In this document: piece after piece, positions 46,103 to 51,675 of the stretch
Layout of the letters: each line of letters opens with the position of its first letter
Position numbering within the stretch: position 1 is the first letter of the stretch
DNA from: Saprospiraceae bacterium UBA2329
GTDB taxonomy: Bacteria; Bacteroidota; Bacteroidia; Chitinophagales; Saprospiraceae
Assembly: GCA_002344975.1 (NCBI GenBank)
Contig: DDUV01000057.1
Span: 18,013 to 82,012 of the forward strand
DNA length: 64,000 bases
Direction: 5' to 3'
Position numbers and translations under genes: made by a program
The notes under the pieces: generated by a model
Told to the model about the DNA's origin: nothing
Seen by the model: the letters and a program-made list of their open reading frames with translations, nothing else
The model's database searches: none

Positions 46103-46173
46103 GGAGGTGTAGCTCAATGGTAGAGCGCCCCGGTGAAATCGGGGTAGTGGTGGTTCAAGTCCATCCGTCTCCA
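46103..46173 (+). tRNA. tRNA-like gene 7, tRNA-Phe (GAA)
   Basis: Acceptor GGAGGTG/CGTCTCC (two G-T pairs), D stem GCTC/GAGC, anticodon stem CCCCG/CGGGG, loop GTGAAAT, T stem GGTGG/CCATC, discriminator A. Position 32 is G and 38 is T, unusual for the family. Confidence 0.83.
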
Positions 46174-46189
46174 CGAGGCAATTTTTCCA

Positions 46190-46262
46190 GGCTCTGTGCC
46201 CGACCGGTAATGGGGGCAGTTTGCAAAACTGTTGTATGTGGGTTCAAATCCCACCGGGGCCT
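46190..46262 (+). tRNA. tRNA-like gene 8, tRNA-Cys (GCA)
   Basis: Acceptor GGCTCTG/CGGGGCC (two G-T pairs), 3-bp D stem CCC/GGG, anticodon stem GCAGT/ACTGT, loop TTGCAAA, T arm GTGGG-TTCAAAT-CCCAC, discriminator T, as expected for tRNA-Cys (U73). Confidence 0.84.
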
Positions 46263-46263
46263 C

Positions 46264-46373
46264 TTTGAGTGATAGTGAGTTTTCGGGTTACTTCGGTCAA
46301 CACAAGGGTTCGAGTCCCAAATCCCTTGAACAAAGGGGTTAAACAATGCCCGGGACGGTTTTCTTCACTCAAA
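46264..46373 (+). ncRNA. Candidate Y RNA (YrlA-like) next to Ro60
   Basis: The ends form a perfect 9-bp helix, TTTGAGTGA (46264-46272) with TCACTCAAA (46365-46373), followed by more A residues. The interior holds a T-arm-like GGGTTCGAGTCCC and a second hairpin CCCTT-GAACA-AAGGG, but no full tRNA cloverleaf. Y RNAs have exactly this plan: 5' and 3' ends paired for Ro binding and, in bacterial YrlA, a tRNA-like module. It lies 328 bases upstream of a Ro60 homologue. Structure is seen; the Y RNA role is inferred. Confidence 0.5.
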
Positions 46374-46388
46374 AAAATGTTTTCGATA

Positions 46389-46439
46389 GCGGGTAGAACC
46401 CGCAGGATAGTCCGCACGAGGTAGAACCTCGCGCGGGCA
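46389..46439 (+). repeat. Twin TAGAA-loop hairpins, ATAGTCCGC...GGTAGAACC repeat (copy 2)
   Basis: GCGGG-TAGAA-CCCGC (46389-46403) is followed by CCGCACGAGG-TAGAA-CCTCGCGCGG (46412-46436), two hairpins with the same loop. The segment from 46407 repeats the arrangement at 24171-24200, so this is probably a dispersed repeat rather than an RNA gene. Confidence 0.6.
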
Positions 46440-46446
46440 TACACAC

Positions 46447-46519
46447 AGGGAAGAGGTGCAATAGGAAGCATGAGCGCTTTGGAAGCGCGGGGCTGTGGGT
46501 TCGAATCCCGCCTTCCCTA
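46447..46519 (+). tRNA. tRNA-like gene 9, tRNA-Pro (TGG), CCA encoded
   Basis: Acceptor AGGGAAG/CTTCCCT perfect, D stem GTGC/GCAT, anticodon stem AGCGC/GCGCG with one mismatch, loop TTTGGAA, T arm GTGGG-TTCGAAT-CCCGC, discriminator A, then CCA at 46520-46522. Confidence 0.83.
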
Positions 46520-46552
46520 CCAGTAAGATCAGGCGATACTGACGACAAGTGA

Positions 46553-46627
46553 TACTTCGTAGCTCATCCAGGTTAGAGCATTTGTTTAGGGTACAAATGG
46601 TAGCGGGTTCAAATCCCGCCGAGAGAA
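46553..46627 (+). tRNA. tRNA-like gene 10, anticodon AGG, damaged acceptor stem
   Basis: D stem GCTC/GAGC, anticodon stem TTTGT/ACAAA with loop TTAGGGT and T arm GCGGG-TTCAAAT-CCCGC are sound, but the acceptor TACTTCG/CGAGAGA has two mismatches. AGG (Pro) is rare in bacteria. Could be a pseudo-tRNA or a tRNA mimic. It ends 73 bases before the Ro60 ATG. Confidence 0.6.
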
Positions 46628-46700
46628 CCGAAAGGTACTTTCACATCACTTCCGGACTTCGTTCGCCTTTTTTTTAAAACCATTTTAAAAACTTGCAATC

Positions 46701-48140
46701 ATGGCACGTTTCAACTTTTCTGTCGGCAAAAAAAACAAGACGGTCAACCGCGCCGGCGGAAATGCCTTTGTGCAATCGCCCGAAATGCAACTGGCTTCTT
46801 TGCTGCTCACTTCCTTTGCGCAAGACCAGTTCTACCGCGACACGAAGCAAACGTTCAGCGATCTGAGCGCTTTGCTGGCCAAGGTGAACCCTGAGTTCGC
46901 CGCTAAGGCCGCCGTGTATGCCCGCACCGAATTCGGTATGCGCAGCATCACGCACATACTGGCTGCCGAGCTGGGCATGTACGCATCGGGCAAGGCCTGG
47001 GGCAAGGCGTTCTACGAAAAAATAGTACTGCGCCCCGACGACATGACCGAAATCGCGTCGCTGATGCTGGCGGAAAATGGCGCTAAACTGCCCAACGCCC
47101 TGCGCAAGGGTTTTGCCAAAGCTTTCGACAAGTTCGACGGCTACCAATTGGCCAAATACCGCGCCGAAGGCAAGGCCGTGAAATTGGTGGACTTGGTCAA
47201 CCTCGTGCGCCCGGTGCCGGTGGCCCGCAATGCCGAAGCGCTGCGTCAATTGACGGCAGGCGAACTGCGCAACACCGATACCTGGGAAGCCAAGCTGACG
47301 AAAGCTGGCGCAACTGCTGAAACAGATGCCGAAAAGGCAGAACTGAAAGCCGAGGCTTGGGCAGAATTGTTGCGCACGCGCAAAATCGGCTACTTCGCGC
47401 TCCTGCGCAACCTCCGCAACATCGCCGAACAAGCGCCGGAACTCGTTCCGACGGCTTGCGAATTGCTGACCGACGAACGACTCATCCGCAAATCGCTGGT
47501 GTTGCCGTTCCGTTTCAGCACGGCATTGGAAGCGCTGGAAACTGCCAACATCGCCGACAAGCGTTCTTTGGTCAAGGCCCTGAACCGCGCCGTGGACCTC
47601 TCATTGGCCAACGTGCCGGTATTGCCGGGCCGCACACTGGTGGTTTTGGATGACTCCGGCTCTATGATGGGTCGTCCGATCCAAGTCGGATCTATGTTTG
47701 CAGCCGTGCTGTACCGCAGCAACGACGCCGACCTGATGCGTTTCTCAGACAGCGCCTCCTACCTGCGTCAAAACCCGGACAATCCGGTAATGACCATCGC
47801 AGAGGCATTGGTAAAAAATGCCTACATGGCCGGCACGAACTTCAACGCCATCTTCGAGAAGGCCAAGCGTGCGTACGACCGCATCATTATCTTGTCCGAC
47901 ATGCAAGGCTGGGTGGGCGGCGGCGCACCTACGAAGGCTTTCGCCGACTACAAGGCTCGCTACAACGCCGATCCTTTCGTGTATTCGTTCGACCTGCAAG
48001 GCTACGGCTCGCTGCAGTTCCCAGAATCGAAAGTGTTTGCCATCGCCGGTTTTAGCGAAAAAGTGCTGGAGCTGATGGGCCAATTGGAACGCGATCCGCA
48101 AGCGCTGATCCGCGCCATTGAGGCAGTAGAACTGGCCTGA
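46701..48140 (+). CDS. rsr: Ro60-like TROVE/VWA protein (Rsr)
   Basis: A 479-residue bacterial Ro protein. The TROVE domain covers about residues 10-300 (NRAGGNAFVQSPEMQLASLL; VNPEFAAKAAVYARTEFGMR; LRPDDMTEIASLML), an alpha-helical ring that holds misfolded RNA ends and Y RNAs. The C-terminal VWA-like domain follows, with the MIDAS motif D317-D-S319-G-S321 (VVLDDSGSMMG) and IIILSDMQGWVGGG. Length fits bacterial Rsr. In other bacteria Rsr works with Y RNAs and exonucleases in rRNA maturation and RNA decay. Here a tRNA-like array and a candidate Y RNA lie directly upstream in the same direction and a terminator lies 34 bases downstream. No RtcB or RtcA gene is adjacent. Confidence 0.9.
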   Translation: MARFNFSVGKKNKTVNRAGGNAFVQSPEMQLASLLLTSFAQDQFYRDTKQTFSDLSALLAKVNPEFAAKAAVYARTEFGMRSITHILAAELGMYASGKAWGKAFYEKIVLRPDDMTEIASLMLAENGAKLPNALRKGFAKAFDKFDGYQLAKYRAEGKAVKLVDLVNLVRPVPVARNAEALRQLTAGELRNTDTWEAKLTKAGATAETDAEKAELKAEAWAELLRTRKIGYFALLRNLRNIAEQAPELVPTACELLTDERLIRKSLVLPFRFSTALEALETANIADKRSLVKALNRAVDLSLANVPVLPGRTLVVLDDSGSMMGRPIQVGSMFAAVLYRSNDADLMRFSDSASYLRQNPDNPVMTIAEALVKNAYMAGTNFNAIFEKAKRAYDRIIILSDMQGWVGGGAPTKAFADYKARYNADPFVYSFDLQGYGSLQFPESKVFAIAGFSEKVLELMGQLERDPQALIRAIEAVELA

Positions 48141-48174
48141 TGTACAACATTCATGAGCATGATTTTGCACAAGC

Positions 48175-48213
48175 AGGCGACTTTCCGTTGGGAGGTCGCC
48201 TTTGCTGTTTTCT
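48175..48213 (+). terminator. Intrinsic terminator after Ro60
   Basis: A 12-bp stem AGGCGACTTTCC (48175-48186) with GGGAGGTCGCCT (48190-48201), including two T-G pairs, loop GTT, followed by a T-rich tail. Confidence 0.7.
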
Positions 48214-48377
48214 TACAATCGTTACTATTCAGTCGCCCTGCAAAAAGCTGCGACCACGCCACAGGCGTGGTACGGGCTACGAGTTTGATTTTCCAAAATG
48301 AAATAGGGTCTTTTTTCAAAATGAGATTTTGAAATTTTCCCAAATGGAAAATCTAATTTATGAACGAGAAAACAAAC

Positions 48378-48405
48378 TCATAGCTCGTGACTCATAGCTC
48401 GTAGC
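48378..48405. repeat. AGCT-type intergenic repeat (copy 2)
   Basis: CTCATAGCTCGTGA is followed directly by CTCATAGCTCGTAG, a two-unit 14-mer repeat. The reverse complement contains GAGCTATGAG, also present at 60833-60850. Confidence 0.65.
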
Positions 48406-48441
48406 TTTTGGAGACTCGCTGAATAGTTACTAATCTTTTAC

Positions 48442-48449
48442 TACCTTTG
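48442..48449 (+). promoter_or_regulatory. TAnnTTTG promoter element, acyl-CoA ligase
   Basis: TACCTTTG, full match, 29 bases before the ATG at 48479. Confidence 0.6.
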
Positions 48450-48478
48450 GGGAAATTCCGCTTGTAATACGATTCGTT

Positions 48479-50236
48479 ATGGATTTCCACCGCATTTTCG
48501 ATATTTTGACCTACCAGCAGGCGCGGTATGCCAAACCGACGGCTTTTTCTTTGCGTACCTCACAGGGGCAAGAGCATTGGTCCACCGCCGACGCCCTGCG
48601 CTTGGTGGACGACATTTCCGTTGCCTTGTTGCGCGCCGGGCTGAATCGCGGCGAGCGCGTCGGACTGATTGCTGCCGACAATACGCCCTGGTGGCACTTT
48701 TATGATTTTGCGGTGCAGCAGGCCGGCGGCGTGCCGGTGCCCATACACGCGGTAGCTACCGATGCCGAAGTAGCCTATATTTTGCGCGATACCGAACTGC
48801 GTTTTTGTTTTGCATCCAACGAGTACCTAGCGGCCCGTGTCCAGGAAAACGCCCCTGAAACGCTGGAAAAGGTATGGCTGTTTGAAGGCCCCGAAGCATT
48901 GCCGCTTCAGCCGGTCGGAGAGGAAGAGCAGAGGCAATTGGAGGCGGTTCGGGCAAGCATCGGCGAGGCGGATTTGGCCACCATTATCTATACATCCGGT
49001 TCTACCGGCGAGCCAAAAGGCGTCATGTTGTCGCACCAAAATATGGTGAGCAACATCAAAGGCGTCATTGCATTGGTGCCGGTGGATTTTACCCATCGGG
49101 TGTTCAGTTTCCTTCCTTTGAGTCATGTTTTCGAGCGCATGGTCACATGGTCTTACATGGCAGCCGGCGCTACTATTTATTACGCCGAGCAGTCGGGGAC
49201 GCTGATGCGCGACATTCGCGAGGCCCGGCCACACTATTTTACGGCAGTGCCCAGGGTATTGGAAAAATTTTACTCCGGCATTCAGGCGGCGGTAGCCAAA
49301 CGCCCTTCCTGGGTACGGCGCATTTCCCGCTGGGCCATCGGCATCGGCCATGCGTACAAAAAAGGCAAAAAATTCCCGCCGGCCTATTGGGTTCAACTGT
49401 TCCTTGCCGATCTGCTGGTATTCCGGCATTGGCGCAATGCGCTCGGCGGCCATGTGCAGGGCATTATGACGGGGGCGGCGGCGCTCAGACCACAATTGGG
49501 GCGCCTGTTTTCGGCAGCCGGCATTCAGATACGCGAAGGCTATGGCCTGACGGAAACTTCGCCAGTTATCTCGTTCAATCGGTTCGATCCGGGCGGCGTG
49601 CGTTTCGGCACGGTGGGCATTCCGATTCCGGGTGTGGAGGTAAAAATTGAGCAGCCCGACGAAAACGGCGAAGGCGAAATATGCGTGCGCGGCCCCGGCG
49701 TGATGATGGGCTACTACCGACGGCCAAAGGAAACTGCCGAGGTGCTGAATGAAGAGGGCTGGTTCAGAACCGGCGACGTGGGGAAGTTCGTTCACAAGCG
49801 TTTTTTACAAATCACCGACCGCCAGAAAGACTTGTTCAAAGTAAGCGGCGGGCGATATGTGGCGCCACAGTTGGTAGAAAAGGCCATGCTGGAGTCTCCA
49901 TACATCGAAAATTGTATGGTTTTCGGCGCTGATCGTCCGTATGTGACCGCGCTCATTCTGCCCGATTTTGAACTATTGAAAAACTGGTGCGAGACCAACG
50001 GCGTACATTGGACGGCCCCGCAGTTCATGGCCATTCACCCCAAAGTGATAAAATGGATGGAAGCAGAAGTGGAGCGCTGTAATGAGACGCTGGCGCATTA
50101 CCAGCGGGTAAAAAGTTTTGTCTTGGTACACGAACCCTGGTCGGAGTTTTCGGGCCATCTCACGCCCACGATGAAACTGCGCAGAAGTGTGATACTGCGG
50201 CAATACGAAAAAGACCTGACGGCGCTTTACAAATGA
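48479..50236 (+). CDS. Long-chain fatty acid-CoA ligase (AMP-forming)
   Basis: A 585-residue adenylate-forming enzyme that activates a fatty acid through acyl-AMP to acyl-CoA. The ATP-binding signature YTSGSTGEPKGVMLSH is near residues 170-185, the A5-type motif REGYGLTETSP and A7-type WFRTGDVG follow, and KDLFKVSGGRYVAPQLVE is the hinge region typical of long-chain ligases (FadD15/FAA type). The C-terminal catalytic Lys is in the final 30 residues (TPTMKLRR). No fatty-acid operon surrounds it. It ends before a hairpin shared with the convergent small membrane protein. Confidence 0.92.
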   Translation: MDFHRIFDILTYQQARYAKPTAFSLRTSQGQEHWSTADALRLVDDISVALLRAGLNRGERVGLIAADNTPWWHFYDFAVQQAGGVPVPIHAVATDAEVAYILRDTELRFCFASNEYLAARVQENAPETLEKVWLFEGPEALPLQPVGEEEQRQLEAVRASIGEADLATIIYTSGSTGEPKGVMLSHQNMVSNIKGVIALVPVDFTHRVFSFLPLSHVFERMVTWSYMAAGATIYYAEQSGTLMRDIREARPHYFTAVPRVLEKFYSGIQAAVAKRPSWVRRISRWAIGIGHAYKKGKKFPPAYWVQLFLADLLVFRHWRNALGGHVQGIMTGAAALRPQLGRLFSAAGIQIREGYGLTETSPVISFNRFDPGGVRFGTVGIPIPGVEVKIEQPDENGEGEICVRGPGVMMGYYRRPKETAEVLNEEGWFRTGDVGKFVHKRFLQITDRQKDLFKVSGGRYVAPQLVEKAMLESPYIENCMVFGADRPYVTALILPDFELLKNWCETNGVHWTAPQFMAIHPKVIKWMEAEVERCNETLAHYQRVKSFVLVHEPWSEFSGHLTPTMKLRRSVILRQYEKDLTALYK

Positions 50237-50239
50237 GGA

Positions 50240-50270
50240 GCGCGTTCCTGAAAGGAGCCACGGAACGCGC
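50240..50270. terminator. Bidirectional terminator-like hairpin
   Basis: GCGCGTTCC (50240-50248) and GGAACGCGC (50262-50270) are perfect inverted 9-mers, lying between the stop of the acyl-CoA ligase gene (50236) and the stop of the convergent small gene (50279). Confidence 0.6.
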
Positions 50271-50278
50271 AGCGGATA

Positions 50279-50401
50279 TTATTGCAACAATTCGGAGTTC
50301 CTGTTGTAAATCCAAACGACCAAAAAGATGAAGAGGATGAGGAACAGGAAAAAATAAAGCATGCAATATCCTTTTTTTCCTACGTTGTCTATTTCGGACA
50401 T
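50279..50401 (-). CDS. Small single-pass membrane protein (40 residues)
   Basis: A 40-residue frame on the minus strand: MSEIDNVGKKGYCMLYF, then a strongly hydrophobic stretch FLFLILFIFLVVWIY and the polar end NRNSELLQ. This is a convincing single transmembrane segment with a polar N-terminus. Support comes from a promoter-like CATCTTTGCGGCC upstream (minus strand, 50443-50450) in the same arrangement as other promoters here, and from the hairpin just beyond its stop. No known family is recognised. The frame also stays open upstream of this ATG, so a longer form cannot be excluded. Confidence 0.5.
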   Translation of the reverse strand: MSEIDNVGKKGYCMLYFFLFLILFIFLVVWIYNRNSELLQ

Positions 50402-50442
50402 GGCTTCTCGCTGTTTGTTATTATACTTGTTGTTGATGGCCG

Positions 50443-50450
50443 CAAAGATG
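50443..50450 (-). promoter_or_regulatory. Near-consensus promoter element, small membrane protein
   Basis: CATCTTTG on the minus strand differs from TAnnTTTG only in the first base and is followed by CGGCC as in the promoters at 11335 and 36124. It lies 41 bases before the ATG at 50401. Confidence 0.35.
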
Positions 50451-50502
50451 AAAATTATTTTTAAAAGTTTTGGAACTTTCGCCCTTCAATCTTCCAACCG
50501 AC

Positions 50503-51591
50503 ATGAACGAAGCATTACAAATACTGAGACCTCCGGCAGAAGCCGCTTATGCTGCCGAACTGAACGCCTTAGCCGCCGCCGATACGCATCCCCGACCGGC
50601 AGGGTGGCGCCTTTCGCCCTGGGCGGTAGTCACCTATATTATGGGGGGCGCTTTGCCCGACGGGCAGGAAATTGAACCGAAATACTTCGGCGACCGCCGC
50701 CTCATCGAAATCGCCGTTGCCACCTTGGCCACAGATCGGGCATTGCTCTTGCTGGGCATTCCCGGCACCGCCAAAACCTGGGTAGCCGAACATCTGGCGG
50801 CTGCCGTGAGCGGCGATTCCACCCTCCTGGTACAAGGCAGCGCCGGCATGAGTGAAGACCTGCTGCGCTATGGCTGGAACTACGCCCGCCTACTGTCCGA
50901 CGGCCCCTCCGAAGCCGCCTTAGTGCCCAGCCCCGTGATGCACGCTATGCAGCACGGCAAAATAGCCCGCGTGGAGGAACTCAGCCGCATCCCCTCGGAT
51001 GTGCAGGACACGCTCATCACCATTCTTTCTGAAAAAACGCTGCCGGTACCGGAGCTAAACACCGCCGTGCAGGCGCGTCAGGGGTTCAATGTCATTGCCA
51101 CCGCCAACGACCGCGACAAAGGCGTGAACGAACTGTCGAGCGCGCTCAAACGCCGCTTCAATACAGTGGTGATGCCGCTGCCCGCTTCCTTGGAAGAGGA
51201 GGTGGCCATTGTGCAAAATCGGGTGGAAAAAACCGGTCGGGCGCTCCAACTGCCGGTTGAATCGGCGCCCTTACAGGAAATACGCCGCGTGGTGACCATC
51301 TTCCGCGAACTGCGCAGCGGCAAAACCGAGGACGGGCGCACCCGCGTCAAATCTCCGGGCAGCACCCTGAGCGCGGCAGAGGCCATTTCGGTGGTCACCA
51401 ACGGACAGGCGCTGGCCGTGCATTTCGGCGACGGCGTCATCAAAGCGGCCGATGTGGCTGCCGGTCTAACGGGCGCCATCATCAAAGACCCCACGCAGGA
51501 TGCTATTGTTTGGAAGGAATATTTGGAGGTGGTAGTGAAGGAGCGCAGCGAGTGGAAGGATTTGTACAGAGCTTGCAAAGACTTGCTGTAG
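50503..51591 (+). CDS. MoxR-type AAA+ ATPase
   Basis: A 362-residue MoxR-like ATPase. Walker A GIPGTAKTWVAEHLA is near residues 85-99; RVEELSRIPSDVQDTLI replaces the usual Walker B D-E region with EELSR, and TANDRDKGVNELSSALKRRF contains sensor 1 and the Arg finger. MoxR ATPases remodel partners with VWA domains that carry a MIDAS site. The nearest VWA protein here is Ro60 (46701), 2.4 kb upstream with the acyl-CoA ligase between, so a partnership is only possible. ATG 50503 is chosen over a TTG at 50470. The stop codon is the first part of a 49-bp palindrome. Confidence 0.82.
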   Translation: MNEALQILRPPAEAAYAAELNALAAADTHPRPAGWRLSPWAVVTYIMGGALPDGQEIEPKYFGDRRLIEIAVATLATDRALLLLGIPGTAKTWVAEHLAAAVSGDSTLLVQGSAGMSEDLLRYGWNYARLLSDGPSEAALVPSPVMHAMQHGKIARVEELSRIPSDVQDTLITILSEKTLPVPELNTAVQARQGFNVIATANDRDKGVNELSSALKRRFNTVVMPLPASLEEEVAIVQNRVEKTGRALQLPVESAPLQEIRRVVTIFRELRSGKTEDGRTRVKSPGSTLSAAEAISVVTNGQALAVHFGDGVIKAADVAAGLTGAIIKDPTQDAIVWKEYLEVVVKERSEWKDLYRACKDLL

Positions 51592-51636
51592 TACAGACCT
51601 TGCAAGGTTTGGCAAACCTTGCAAGGTCTGTACTAC
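51588..51636. repeat. 49-bp perfect palindrome with AACCTTGCAAGG core
   Basis: Two 24-base perfect inverted arms (51588-51611 and 51613-51636) around a single G. It begins at the MoxR stop codon and is followed by TAAAAAAACTCC. The core word ACCTTGCAAGGT is itself palindromic. It may serve as a terminator for MoxR. Confidence 0.9.
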
Positions 51637-51675
51637 TAAAAAAACTCCCTATCTTGCACACCTTAAACAAACGCC

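Larger units (their letters stand above)
48214..48478. other. Intergenic region with palindrome and AGCT repeat
   Basis: Contains the perfect hairpin ACCACGCC-ACA-GGCGTGGT (48253-48271), an AT-rich stretch with repeated AAAATGA words, the AGCT-type repeat at 48378-48405 and the promoter of the next gene. No ORF of interest. Confidence 0.5.

Noticed and set aside
45704..46262. Phage or integrative element as source of the tRNA-like array
   Set aside because: No integrase, transposase, att-like direct repeat or phage structural gene lies within the window, so mobility cannot be supported, though it is not excluded beyond it.
46264..46373. tRNA with an inserted intron
   Set aside because: No acceptor or anticodon arm could be built around the T-arm-like motif, and no group I intron core is visible in 110 bases; a Y RNA-like fold fits better.
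50503..51591. MoxR ATPase as part of the Ro60 system
   Set aside because: MoxR partners often have VWA domains, as Ro60 does, but an unrelated acyl-CoA ligase with its own promoter and a terminator lie between them; kept only as a possibility.
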